A stretch of DNA of 64,000 nucleotides from Tetrapyrgos nigripes. Taxonomy: Eukaryota > Basidiomycota > Agaricomycetes > Agaricales > Campanellaceae. Positions 45,858-57,525 of the stretch are shown here, piece after piece. A program made the position numbers and the translations under genes. The stretch's first letter is position 1. The number at the start of each line of letters is the position of its first letter. The DNA is taken from NCBI GenBank assembly GCA_013368315.1, contig JAACJM010000238.1, positions 1 through 64,000 of the forward strand. The letters are read 5' to 3'. The notes under the pieces are model-generated. The model searched no databases, was not told the DNA's origin, and saw only the letters and a program-made list of their open reading frames with translations.

Positions 45858-46891
45858 TAGATTGAAGCAGCTGTATTGTGAAAACTGTGATAAGCTTTCA
45901 GAGACTGGTCAGGGTCTTATTCACAATAGAAGAGCCTCTGAGATCACCAAAGGCAGTGAACTGGACAACGCATGGAGTAAGTTTCTTGTAGTTTATCTAT
46001 GCAAAAGAATTACTTAATTACTTATCTATATTTCTAGCTGCTATTGAGTCCAGGTTTCCATGGTATTTGCATATGCATAACCTCTTTGGCCACAGTCCTG
46101 TCCTTGAAAGGTCTGCAATTGGAAACAGTACAAGTGCTGTGAACACTAGTGTACTAGACAGTCGTTCCAGATCAGTATGTGTTCTTGTCATAAAAAAACA
46201 TGGTTTAGGCTCGGTCAAATCATACTGCCAGGTCTGCTACACCTATTGAATGGTCACAGTCTGATAGAGACCCTGAGAGCTCTGACCACACTAGCTCTGA
46301 CTCCGAGTCTAATGACAGTGACAAGGAGCAGGGAGTAGCCAAGTGGAAGAAGGCTCCCAAGACACCAGTGAAGCACCAGTCACCCTCTCCTCCTGAATCT
46401 TCATTGCAGCCTCCTCACAGTCAGAAACGCAAGTCCATGAATGAACTTGTGAATGATGTTGCTGGTGAGGAATGCCAATCATGTGAGCGCATGCTTAAGA
46501 TGTGTTTGAACGAGAAATCTCCTTGGGCTGATCGTAAGTATGGTCAAAAGGCTATGGTGGAGTTGGAGAAGTTGCAGTTCCATTGAGAGGAGGCTGAGAG
46601 GCAAAGGGAAGAGGCTGAGAGACAATGGGCACATGAGCAGGACATGATCGAGAGGACCATTATGTTAGAGGGTATTCAACGTGGTGGTCCAGCTCCAGTT
46701 TATGATCCATCTCTTCAAAACTAGTTATGATTTACTAGATAGAATTATAGTATATATTCAATGCATATTTAACTATTTAACTCCAACTCTTCGAACAGCT
46801 TCTGCTTCAGATAATTGCACTTCCTTTTGCCTTCCTCCAACTCCTTGTCCTCATCCCGTTCATTGATAGCTGCATCTGATGCCTCCTGCTC

Positions 46892-48294
46892 TCATCGCCA
46901 GGCTCTCTGCTCTCTATGCTGCTGACAAGCATATCTTTTACCCTTACTGTAGAAATCATCCTGGTTGCGAAAAACACCATCCTCATGCTTGGCAGCAAAG
47001 GCATGGATATGAATGCAACCTGTGATCCACAGAGCTGCAAACATGTTGCCTTCTTCACCATCGATGGTGATGCACAAGCCATGTAATGAGGAAAACCAGC
47101 CTTTCAGAAAGCCAACAGCATGCTCAGAACGTATTTGAACCTTTGAGACATGATAGTTGTAGAGAGTGTTGTCTGCAGTATCCTTCTCTGGTCTAATAGA
47201 GACAAAAGGTTAGAAAGATACATATATATGAGGACAAGTCATACTTCTTGAATGGTGCCTGATACCAGTATGTCAGGGGATAAGCTGAGTCTGCCCATAT
47301 CCATTCACTCTGAGCAAGAAGTATGGACTGATCATGATAACCTGAGTTTCTTTCCAAGCTGTTGCATCATGCTGGCTCCCAGGAAGGCCAACACTATAGT
47401 CAATAATATCTAGGTTAGGTGTTGACACAAGCTAATAAAGAAATACATGTACATAAGCAAGGCAGAAATGGATTAGGCAACACTGCAGCTTACCTGTACA
47501 TTTACTGAATAGTTTGACTTGCAATCAAAGTAGACATTTCCAAAGTATGAAGGATGATGGAATAGGGGAATAAGTGTCCCATCAACCATAAGCCATCCAT
47601 CTCACCAAGATTCACATGAATTATCCTCAGCCCACTGCTTGGCTTCCTCTTTTCCCTGGTCATCAGGCCACTGAACTGATGCATTCCAAAAGCTTGGTGA
47701 GTTCACAGCCTTCAGGACCCTGGAAGTACACAAAGGTACAGTCCCATTACCAACTCCAAACAGCAACGCAACCTTGATGACTGATGCCGCATTCCCATAA
47801 TGACCAAAACAATACAGAGCAATGGCAACCTGCTCTTCAACAGGCATCTGTGGATTGTTTGAATTGTTATGGAACACCTCATCACCCTGAATGGCAGATA
47901 CAAGACCATCAAAGCACGAAGGGTCAACACGGACATATTCTTGAAAGAGTTCTGGCTGTTTGTGCCTGTATGTATCAAGCAGGACATGCAGGAAGGTTTG
48001 ACTCTTTGGAATGGTTTGGCGAGGTGCAAGGTTCCTACTGGAGTACAGAGCAGTCATGCATTCCACATATTGCTGGACTGGTGTAGGCTCCTCCTCAGAA
48101 TCAGAAGAGCTTGTAGATGATGTGTCCCAAGACATATCAGATCCAGAGGAAGAGCTATCTGACTCGGAGGAGTCAGAATCCGAAAAATAGATGTCTTCCT
48201 GGGCATCTCCTGCTTGAATACGCGTAATATAGTCAGTAATAAAGGCCCTTTGGAGGACATAGGCAGCTTCTGAATGTGAACGGCGGGTGGGCAT
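46892..48294 (-). pseudogene. Harbinger 2 DDE transposase
   Basis: The probable start is MPTRRSHSEAAYVLQ at 48294, within a longer frame from 48360. An acidic Ser/Asp stretch precedes VRVDPSCFDGLVSAIQGD and VEEQVAIALYCFGHYGNAAS, the helix-turn-helix-like region of basidiomycete Harbinger transposases. The catalytic residues are Asp in LMVDGTLIP (about 47590), Asp in WADSAYPL (about 47285) and Glu in RSEHAVGF (about 47125), spliced by short introns. It ends at 46892. A TGA at 47602-47604 lies just before the first catalytic segment, where CGA (Arg) is the likely original. Otherwise the frame is well kept, so it was inactivated recently by one or a few changes. Confidence 0.85.
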
Positions 48295-48868
48295 GGGTGC
48301 AGATGAAGGGAGGAAGCAAGAAATCAATGGATTCCTTGTTCCGCGCGTGTAGAGGGGCATGCGGCTGTCACGTGGTCAATGAACACGTGATTTCGGAGTT
48401 TAAATATATATACAAAGCCGGCAGAGCCGGTGATTCTACTCTGTACATATTCTCGGTGATTCTGGCTCTAAGCGACGCCCGCGCCCGCAGAATCAGCTAC
48501 TCTGAAGGACCCTATTGGGTGTTGAGTGAGAAGAGGGCGAAGGAGAAGATTTGGGTGAGTTACGCCAAACAAATTTTCTTCCTGGGATTTCGTACATCCT
48601 TCTTGCATCTTGTATATTCTGCATTTTTGGCTGCTAATGATTCTCCTTTCTTTTTTTTTGCCAGAAGTTAGAACGACACAGTCGAAGTTCTGAGAAAGGT
48701 GGATAAGTAGTAGGATTAAACAAGTTGTCTCTGAGTACCTGAGGAACTATGAGGTTGATAGAAGAGAGTGGGGTAGAAATATTGGAGTCTTTGTTTGTAC
48801 AGTACTACTACTTGTACACTACATAAACTCACGTATAAGTGAGGAATACGCGTTTTGGTGTCTGGTGA

Positions 48869-49253
48869 CACAGCCACGGCCAACACTTCATCCTCTACCA
48901 TTGCTTGCGAGACGATCCGGATACGAGCGCAAGAGCGTTCTGTGCAGTATCCGAAGACTATCCTGAAGGATTATCTCATAAGCACAGACGAGGATCTTCA
49001 GGAGAAGTCGAGAACCGTCTGCTGAGGCTGTTGATACAGAGTGCAGAGTCTCAGGCAGAACACTGGGTATGTGTGTGTTTTTTTTAAATCTTAGATTTCA
49101 GATTTGAGTATTTGACTGCCTGAACCCTTCTCATCTCGCTACTCGCAGTCAGTCATAACAGTAATAGCACTAGCTGTACCAACCAACAACTACCAGTCTG
49201 CCAGACGAATCGCCGAATCGTTTTTAAGTTTTCTGGATCACATCGACTCTTGA
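48869..49253 (+). CDS. Possible two-exon gene fragment, unknown
   Basis: An open frame from 48869 (no ATG; a stop lies just upstream, or an acceptor at about 48873) reads DDPDTSARAFCAVSEDYPEG and RLLRLLIQSAESQAEHW, ending at a GTATGT donor (49069). It resumes in phase after CTCGCAG (about 49149) with SVITVIALAVPTNNY and a stop at 49251-49253. Splice fit and amphipathic composition suggest coding, but no family is recognised and the 5' end is missing. Confidence 0.35.
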
Positions 49254-49367
49254 AGGCTTGACCCGATTTTACCATCGGATATTTGAGAGTCGCAGAGAGA
49301 AAGAGTGATTGAAGGAGATATGGTAACTGGTTGAGGCAGCAGGTTGTCTTCAGTACACGCACTGGCA

Positions 49368-49862
49368 ATGAAAGGGATGAGGAGGGGGAAGGAAGAGGAC
49401 GATGATGGATTTGGGCATGATTTGGCCTTTGGCAGTTGCATGATTGAAAGGTGAGTGATATCTATCATTTTCTTTCTTTCTTTCTCGCTTTCTTCCTTCT
49501 TTGCTTCCTTCTTTGCTTCCTGCCCTCTTTTGTCCTTTGGCCTAACGGTACTGACCTGGATTTCCCATACCAGTATCACTACTCTCAATGGTTCTTCAAG
49601 TGGCCTGCCAGGCAGCTAGTCTTCAAATGCACTGGGTCATCTTTGCTTTACCCAGGCTCAGTTTCCCATGCGCCGTTTCCCTTCACCCAGTTCTCTCTCC
49701 TCAGAGCTCAACTTGAGAACAAAAAAATTGTCCTGCTCGCGTCTTCCACTGACAACCTCGACCAAACTCTCCCTCTACCAACTCTTACCAACACCCCAAC
49801 ACTGTCGGAAGATGAGGATGTCTTTGCCACATGCGGTGTTGAGGATGATGAGGACATGTTAG
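49368..49862 (+). pseudogene. Unrecognised two-exon frame with in-frame TAG
   Basis: The ATG at 49368 gives MKGMRRGKEEDDDGFGHDL, a GTGAGT donor after 49451, and continuation after CCAG at 49573 with ITTLNGSSSGLPGS. A TAG at 49617-49619 then interrupts, and the same frame stays open to 49862 with a basic Ser/Leu-rich sequence. The stop could be a CAG-to-TAG change. No known domain; the alternative +1 frame is also open, so coding status is uncertain. Confidence 0.3.
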
Positions 49863-50509
49863 AGGGCGATAATGGCTTTGGCAGACCTACGACGATGACT
49901 CATGAGGTGAATGATACCATTTTTTCCTCTTCGCATTCATAGTACTGACGAGGGTATTCGTCATCTTTGCTGTCCCCAGCCGTTTGGCGTCGACAGCTCT
50001 TTTCTCTTTGTCCAGTTCCCTTTCATGCATTTGATGACGCATAAACGGGACATGTACTTTATTATTATGATAGCTGCAAGGCTTAGCGGTCATAGAGATT
50101 GCTTCACGAGAGAGAAAGGGAAAAAGTAGTGCGGAAGGAACGAGGAAGTCTCCGGAACTATGTAAAATATCGCTGTCAGTCTCCTTCACGTACTAGCTCA
50201 GTTCACTAATTTTATTTATGTTAATAGGCGAGCTAGCTCGCTCCTCTAATCGTCATCTTCTCAGACAGATGATTTTGAACCTCAGCAACGTTCAAGCCGA
50301 GGACCAATGACCTCGAACTATTTAATGGTTATATAGTCAAATACGGAGCCGTTGGGAGTTAACACGGTGTGGCACACTGGCTTGGTTGTCAACTGGCAGT
50401 CAACATGGTGCATAAACCAATCTCGCTGTTTGCCCTTGTCTTATGATCGCCCATTGCACGTAAAACGACTGAAGAATGGCCAGGTATCCATACCATTGAA
50501 CCCTGCTCG

Positions 50510-50516
50510 TATAAAA
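50510..50516 (+). promoter_or_regulatory. TATA-like box of the P450 gene
   Basis: TATAAAA lies 64 bp upstream of the P450 ATG, a spacing common for fungal promoters with short 5' leaders. It is a sequence motif only; no other element is assigned. Confidence 0.5.
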
Positions 50517-50579
50517 CCATCCACTCTTTTAATTGCAAGCAGCACCCCGTTCGCCGCCATCACTTGCTCACAAGTCGTC

Positions 50580-52795
50580 ATGATTGTGTATTATGCAACA
50601 GATCTCCTGGTTGTGCTTGTTTTCTGCTTCATAGCGCACAGGGTACTACGACGTCGCAGGCTTCGCTTGCCACCTGGTCCTCCTGGCTACCCCATCATTG
50701 GAAACATCTTTGATATTCCACCGAAGAGAGAATGGGTCACATACAGGGATATGTCTAAGAAATACGGTATGTGCAACATACCTACATCTAATCCTATCCG
50801 TTTTTGCTTATCGTCATACGTAATGGCTCTCACACAGGCTCTGACATTATCCACCTGGACTTGTTGGGTACACCGCTCATAATTGTCAACTCTCTCAAAG
50901 CAGCGACGGAGCTGTTTGACAAACGATCTTCCAATTATTCAGATAGGTATGTGTCATGCTCTGAATAAAGCTCTTTTCGAAGTTCCAGCTCATAAAATGG
51001 CCTACAGGCCTCGATTGACAATGTTGTGTGAGCTGTAAGTCCCTCTGTTATTTGAGCGACTCCCTCTTAGTCTGACCTTTATACGTCTAGGGTGGGAATG
51101 AGTTGGAACATTGCTTTTATGCGCTATGGTGATTTCTGGCGAGGTGAGTCCTGCTGCTAATATGACATTGTAAGGACATACTGACCTGTACCGTACAGCG
51201 GGCCGGAAGGTTTTTCGCCAAGAACTGAACCCTCGAGCATTGGTGACATACCGCTCTTCCATCACCTTAGCAACACAGAAACTGCTATTACTCCTCCTTG
51301 ACAAGCCTGACGACTTTTTGAAACATTTGCGTTAGTGCGTCCAAGTTCCTTAGCATTTTGCGAATTCACTTAACGACTGCCTAGCATGGCCGGGACTACC
51401 ATTCTCTCAATCGCCTATGGCATTGACGTGCAACCTGAAAACGACCCGTTCATAGATATTGCCGAGAAAGCTTTGCAATCTGTAGCGTTTACCGTCAGCT
51501 CGGGATCGTACCTAGTGGATCAACTTCCCGTTCTCAAGCACATCCCAGACTGGTTCCCTGGAGCAGGCTTCAAGCGTCAAGCCAAGGAATGGAATAAATA
51601 TGTTTCTGCAATGGCGGTTGTCCCCATGGAATTTGCAAAGGGTGCTATAGTGAGTGCCTTTCTGACGTATTTGTTGACTGCTTGGACAGCCTGTTTTTCT
51701 AATCCTGTATCATTTCTAGGCCAAAGGCGACTTCATCCCTTCGGTCGCTAGTAGCGCTCTGGAGAAAATAGCATCGGAACCCTCGCCGACGACGCACCGT
51801 CAACCAGAGCCCGAGAAAGTAGTACAAGCCGTCCTAGCGACGATGTATGCAGGTAAGACCTTATTCTCCCTTGACCGTTCGGATAACAACTTACAAAAGG
51901 ACTGGCGTACGCAGGTGGTGCTGACACGGTCTATTTTTTTAAATTTAGCCGCCAACATGGCAACTCACCTTTCCTCTGTAGACCGTCTCCATTCTAGGAA
52001 CATTCATTCATGGATTAGTCAAGAATTCCGACGCTATGAGGAAAGGGCAGATAGCTGTTGACGAAAGGACCAGAGGGGCGCGACTTCCCGATTTCTCGGA
52101 TTTTGGTTCCATTCCCTATGCGGATGCGCTTTTGAGGGAGAGCCTACGGTGGATACCAGTCGTACCTTTGAGTAAGTGTATCTCATCTACTCGTGTCGGA
52201 TTCCTAAGTTGATATACTTCTGAACGATAGGTGTGCCTCATAGAAGTGTCAAAGACGACGAATACAACGGGTATTACATACCTGGAGGTGCTAATTTAGT
52301 TGGGAATAGTTGGTGAGTGATAGTTGTGGAAGAGTGATCCAACGAGCGCGAACTGATATTAATACCGTCAGGGCAATGCTTCACGACGAGTCCGTATATG
52401 GACCAAATCCGCACCTATTTAACCCCGAACGCTTTCTACAAGAAGACGGCTCTCTTGACCCAAATGTCCCCTTTCCGAACCCAGCATTTGGATTTGGCCG
52501 TAGACTTTGCGGTGGTCAAGATTTAGCGATTTCAGCCATGTGGATAGCGATAGTGTGCATCCTAGCGTGCTTTGATGTAACACACGCTGTAGACGAGGAC
52601 GGGAATGAGATTGAACCCAATGTGGAGTACACTTTGGATTTTTTGTGGTAAGGATGAAGCCTACTGATTATGTGACGGACGGAAATTGACTACAGATTTT
52701 TCTACAGCTATCCACTGCCCTTCAAATGTAGCATTAAACCTCGCTCCTCCGGAACAGAACAGATGATACGTAGCACGAAGGATCTTTCTCTGTAA
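50580..52795 (+). CDS. Cytochrome P450 monooxygenase
   Basis: The ATG at 50580 begins an N-terminal membrane anchor (IVYYATDLLVVLVFCFIAH), then RRRRLRLPPGPPGYPIIGN, the Pro-rich hinge of microsomal P450s. At least nine short introns give SDIIHLDLLGTPLIIVN, VGMSWNIAFMRYGDFWR, an I-helix GGADT joined across an intron to TVSIL, the K-helix ESLR with VVPLSVPHR, PERF, and haem-binding FGFGRRLCGGQDLA. It stops at 52793-52795. It resembles basidiomycete P450s annotated as O-methylsterigmatocystin-oxidoreductase-like; the CYP family and substrate cannot be assigned. The donor near 51333 (GCGTTAGT) appears to lack one G for in-phase splicing, so this copy may be damaged or misassembled there. It converges on the SQS1-like gene. 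Confidence 0.88.
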
Positions 52796-53019
52796 CACCA
52801 TTCTACATAATGCTCTCGCAATGCTAACCTATGCTTTCGCACCGTCCCTTCCAGTATAACGGCTTTGTAGACCTGCACTGGTGTCTAAGCCGCCGAGCGC
52901 CAAGGTCTTCTACGAGCGTGGCGGGCGTTGCAAGCTATTCATTGATAGACAGAGGTCAAAATCGTCAATGGATTGTACAGAATTATGATACGGTCCCAAG
53001 AATACTACGTTGGATGGTC

Positions 53020-56000
53020 TCAAAGAGTAGCACCCAAGCCAAGTTTGGTATGCTTTATGACCGCTGTCAAAGGGTCCCGCAACCCGCCGCTTAGCCCAAT
53101 ACGATCACCCTCTGACCAGCCCATAGAAGCCAGCATTCTAAACCCAACATTTCCTTCGTTAATCTTTGGTGCCGCTGCGTGGTGAGGAAGAAAAGTTAGC
53201 CCAGGTGATACAAGCAGGTGAACAGATACATTGCCTACCTTGCCAATCTCTTCTCCTTCTCTATGTTTGGGCATCCTCGCTCCGCCCTTCTTACCGCCTC
53301 TTTCCCAGCCATCACCAGCGCCGCCAACGAAATCCACTCCTCCACCCTCCTAACAATCCTCGCAACCTTCTTCTCGTTTATCTGAATCCCACTCCTCGTC
53401 GTCTTCGTCAAAGTGGTATATCTAGCATCTCCACGACCCTTACTGATACTCTTCAAATTAAATGCATTCGCCAGGTCGTGTATCATCTTGCGTGTATGTT
53501 TGTTACACGGAGGAAGTGACATGGACAATGGTCCATCCAAATCATCTAGGAATCTTCGTATTTGCTGGACGAGAGTCGTCATGTCGATGACGCGATTCGG
53601 GACGACGGTGATGGTTGGGTCGAGTTTTGCTGCGGCGAGCATTGCTTTTCTGCCCTTCTTGCCTCCTTTCTTGGGTGCTAGTGGGTCAGCAGCGGCTTGG
53701 AGTTTGAGGAGTTCGCGTTCCTGCTTGCGAATGGCTTTCTTCTTGCGGTCTCGCTCCCAGAGCTCAGCAAGGTCAGGAGGAAGGTCTTTGGCTTTGTCTT
53801 TTCGTTTTCCTGAGAGAAATATTGAGATATAAGCCCCATGCTGAGGTGAAGGAAGGGAAGCTTTACGCACTTGCAGGTTTACCGACGTCCATAAATCCGT
53901 CAACGTCTCCAAAGTCACCGTCCTGTATTGCTCTAAACAGCTTCTTCTTGCCAACACGGTCACGGCCAAACATGATGTCTTCATTCTCATCGATGATGTC
54001 CTGTCAATTATAACCATTCGTCAGACTGAACCCGAAAAGAAAGAAAGTGCAAGTAACGTACATGTATATGGGCAATGAACTCGTCATCCTCCTCGGCCCA
54101 AGAACGATTTCGTAACCAGTCGTCGTCGTCATCATCAGAAAAGTCGTCGTTGAGGACAGCCTTTCCCTTCCCCTTTCCATTCTGACGAGAGGCTTTGCGT
54201 ATGCGGTCTAGACGAGCTTGGAAGCTTGATTTCGGGCTCTGCTCGTCGTCATTATCAGACTCCTCGTCGTCTTCCAGGCCGTCCTCATCCTCATCCTCTA
54301 AGGAAAGCCCTCCGGCTTCAGCGACCAGCAACTCCTCCTCCATTTCCAAGATTTCTTCAACCTCTTCGTCTTCCTCATCTTCGTCATCTTCGTCGTCGTC
54401 ATCGTCCTCTGTGCCATCATCACTTTCTTCATCCTCCTCTTGAATTCTTTTCTCGACCTCTATATCATCCATAGTAACAAATCTTCCTGCGTCTGGTCCA
54501 CCCATTCCCGCAGCAAACCTCTTCATAGCTTCTATGTCCATCTCCAACTCAGGATCCACATCCATGCCTTCAGCACCCGTACTCTCTTTCGCTTTGCCCT
54601 TCTCCTTCGAAACAGAAACCACCCTCAGACTCGTTACACCATCTTTCACCACCGCTCTCACTTCTTCGTCCTCTTCACCTTCACGTTCCTCAATCTCATC
54701 ATCCTCATCTCCCCAATCAACATCCGAATCCCCACGTCTCCTCTCATCCCCTCTAGGATCCACCTTCCAATCACGTAACTGCGCTTCAGAGACATCTGCA
54801 CCCCTCGACGCAAACAAAGATCGTCCCTTTCGTTGTTGACGTTGTTTGGCTGCCCATTTTCCACGTTGACGCATTTTGAGTTTAACGGGTGTATGTTGAT
54901 TGGCTACGAAGACTGGGGGTTTTCGAGTATGAGTGTGGGTGTGAGAATGGCTAGGACCTGCTTCGGGTTGTGTGTCTGGTACGTTGGGAGAGTCTGTTAT
55001 CCCTGTCGGTACTTCCTCGTTATGTGCAAGAGACCCATCAGCAGTACTACGACTACCTGAGGCGGTCTGACCCAACGTAGAGAACGATATGGAATCGAGA
55101 ATGGGTGCTGGACCAGCCTCGGGGATAGAAGAACCGATAGGACGGCCCGTCAGAATAGACAGATTGCTCAACGTAGGCTGTATGTCGTTGTTATCCGTGA
55201 CGGGTGCAGGGGTAATTCGTCCTGAGCGAGGATGAGGTGCAACGTACACGATGACTTCTTCGTCGCCATCTATTACGGGTGGTGTATTGACAGTGGATGC
55301 GTGTGTGGGTACTGTCGGTTTGGCACCAGTATGGATATCCTCAGGTCGTGTAGCGGGTGTTGTGTCGATGACGAAACCTGGAATGGGGTCCTCTGGTACG
55401 ACAGTAGGGAAGTAGCGGTCTGCGATGTCTGGGTGGTTGGTGACGTTTCATCGACGCGTTGAGGTTCTGACAGAGACATCTCGGCGACTGCAAGGGCCTC
55501 TGGTGCAGGCTCGTCAACATTCATGTTGACGACCGTCTTAGAGTGAGAGGAGAAGGTAGTGGTTTCCGTCTCCATTTGCACCGTCGTAGACGTTGATTGT
55601 GTGGTTTGATAGGTCCCGGTAAACTTCTCTTCCACCTCCGTTTCAATTTGAGTGGAAGCAAGAGTTCCTTCCGCAGCAGACTTTTCGACAGCCTCTCGGA
55701 AGGTACCTAAGTCTGCAAAGTCTATCTCTTCGAGTTGTTCTTGGTCACTGCCATCAGAATCTTCGTTCTCTATAGAGGGTTTGAAGTTGCCACTAAAGAC
55801 ACGAGCGACCCGGTCTGCTGTTGGTACATGAGCTTGTTCTTCGTCACCTACGTATAAACATTAGACAATGTCAAAAAGAGTTAGATTAAATATGAAAAGA
55901 CGTACCGACTTCCTCGACAATAGGCTGTATCAGCTCCTCCTCTTCTTGGAACAGAAATCGCGCTTGTGTAGAAGGAACGAAGACGATAGGCTTGAGATAT

Positions 56001-56461
56001 GGTCGTTCTTCGTTCAAAATCCTCGACAAGGGCACATCCGATCTCCCTTTCCATCCACCTCCTCGTCCACCGCCACGGTCACCGCCAAATCCTCTTCCTC
56101 TTCCCCGACCTCTTCCTCTTGGGGTGTTGCTTCCAGATCCAGATCCTCGTGGAGTATTTGCTGGAGAAAAATGGGACCCGATTCCTCTTCCTCTTCCCCT
56201 TCCTCTGGGTGATGAATAAGGGTTGCCTGTAAAGCTCGATAAGGACAGCTGAAGATTATTGAGCTAATTGCATACTCTCTGGCCACATCTGGAGAACGAA
56301 ATCTGTTTCGGCTGCTGGGATATATCCTCCTGGCCCACCATAATCACCGCGACCTCGTCCTTGACCCCTGCCCTACCACGGCCGCGGTTACCTCTGGGAC
56401 TACCACCGCGAAATTGGCCTGGAATTCCTTGATTGCCTCGATTGGACCTGCCTCTCTTCAT
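53020..56461 (-). CDS. SQS1: SQS1-like R3H and G-patch protein, full-length locus
   Basis: The minus-strand start at 56461 reads MKRGRSNRGNQGIP, an Arg/Gly-rich N-terminus. A second RGG-rich exon (about 56010-56230) follows. The long central region is Ser/Thr-rich, then strongly acidic (about 54200-54450, runs of Asp/Glu), with KMRQRGKWAAKQRQQRKGRS upstream. An R3H domain (ANAFNLKSISKGRGDARY, about 53430) precedes a C-terminal G-patch (RMLASMGWSEGDRIGLSGG) that ends LGLGATL with the stop at 53020. In yeast SQS1/Pfa1 activates the helicase Prp43 in splicing and ribosome assembly; the same nuclear role is inferred. Three single-base deletions (near 53350, 55448 and 56375) break the frame relative to copies or neighbouring frames. 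They may be sequencing errors or real damage. Confidence 0.82.
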
Positions 56462-57112
56462 GCTTTAGACGGTCGAAAAAGCAACGAAAAAGATTGAAAT
56501 TTTCGAGCTGACGACGATGACTCCTTCTGGCCGCTATCGCAAAAATGGAAAATTGCTCCCACGTACTCACGAACGTTTCCAGCGTTTCCTTCCGTCTTCG
56601 TCTTGCAAATGCATGGCACGTCTGGCGCTGCAAGCCATTTTCCTGAACAGTCCCAAGTTTTGGACTAGTAAGTCAACTGAGAACGCTGTTCACCTACAAT
56701 TTTCCATTTGAATTGACTGGTCACTGAGCAGTTTCAGCTAGACAGGGACAGCAAGGAACCAGCAAACTCGATAATAATGATCTGCGTTTGCGGCCGGATA
56801 TACCTGGATATACTCGGCTGGATATACTCGGCTGAACTTGTGTTCTTTGCAGGTCTCCACTAAGCGCTTGTTACCGCAGTTAGGCTCCCACAGCCATTTG
56901 CTCATCTGAGCTCAGGCAACTATGTAGTTTGATCATATCGGTAGGATTATCTTAGGACTGTCAAGGGATGACGTACTGGACTGTGGCACTCATACTAGTT
57001 ACATCTGCCGCACTACAGTCTACAACGTCCCTCAGCGTCCCACAGCCCTTGAATGCCGCTTTTTCTAGACTATCTCACCCTATCGTCGATTGGAAATGGA
57101 CAAGCCTTTCCA

Positions 57113-57283
57113 CATCACAAAAAATGACGCTCAGTTATAATCCATTCTCGACATTATAATGGATCATGATCAGTTATAACTGGATTATAACTACTAAAAA
57201 CCAGTTAGAAGGTTTTTATAACCTAGATAGAACCTGGTTGAGATGTTTCTACCAATTATAACAGAGCGTCATTTTTTGTGATG
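57113..57283. mobile_element. 171-bp MITE with 28-bp TIRs
   Basis: The ends CATCACAAAAAATGACGCTC and their complement, continuing to GTTATAA with one mismatch, enclose an AT-rich interior with several TTATAAC and GGTT motifs. No target duplication is evident. It lies within an open frame that starts at 56968 (MTYWTVALILVTSAALQ, signal-peptide-like), which it may have interrupted. Confidence 0.75.
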
Positions 57284-57525
57284 CAGCTATTCGCCGCAGC
57301 CACCGTCGTTGAAGTAGTACATACACCGTAACACGAGATTCGGACCTTTGGCTGATCTCCGCGTCCTCGCTAAGTGCCGTAATACATGCTGTTAGATATG
57401 TATACATGCCCGCATCAAGTTAGATGATGAAATGGGCGATCGTTACATTATAAGATCCTGAGAACAGACCGTGCTCTTTTGAATACCTTTCCCTTGTACT
57501 TTTCCCTACATACCTTACGCCCAGC

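Larger units (their letters stand above)
43713..46724 (+). pseudogene. Myb/SANT-like accessory gene of Harbinger 2, with Tc1 in an intron
   Basis: The ATG at 43713 begins MTQTPGSSKKKK and a Lys-rich leader. After an intron the product continues WQSDRDLTDRLLTIIEGKD, the Myb/SANT-like start. The exon ending at 44177 (donor GTACGT) joins in phase to 45861 (acceptor TAG at 45858-45860); the Tc1 element sits inside this intron. The C-terminal part has a Ser/Asp-rich stretch, KRKSMNELVNDV, and a Glu/Arg coiled-coil-like tail. A TGA at 46584-46586 replaces what is probably CGA before REEAER-type repeats, and the frame then stays open to TAG at 46722-46724. Without the TGA it would look functional. 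Confidence 0.8.
43475..48513. mobile_element. PIF/Harbinger element 2 (contains an intact Tc1)
   Basis: The first 26 bp, starting AGGGTCCTTCAGAGTAGCTG, are perfectly inverted at the right end, and a further 110 bp or so of subterminal sequence (to about 43650 and from about 48360) is also inverted. ATT flanks both ends (43472-43474 and 48514-48516). It carries a Myb-like gene (plus) and a DDE transposase (minus) in convergent order, as in Harbinger 1. All seven substitutions in the subterminal comparison are CpG-to-TpG/CpA in the left arm. Confidence 0.9.
48514..50509. other. Sparse region with possible small genes
   Basis: Between Harbinger 2 and the P450 promoter I see two exon-like regions, listed separately, a TTTC/CTTC pyrimidine tract at about 49475-49545, and several overlapping short frames. 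A fragment at 48520-48560 (VLSEKRAKEKIW before a GTGAGT donor) may be an orphan exon interrupted by Harbinger 2. Confidence 0.4.

Noticed and set aside
54195..54474. Ser-rich plus-strand frames opposite the SQS1-like gene
   Set aside because: They are the antisense of an acidic Asp/Glu repeat (GAT, GAC, GAG codons), which automatically gives Ser, Arg and His-rich open frames.
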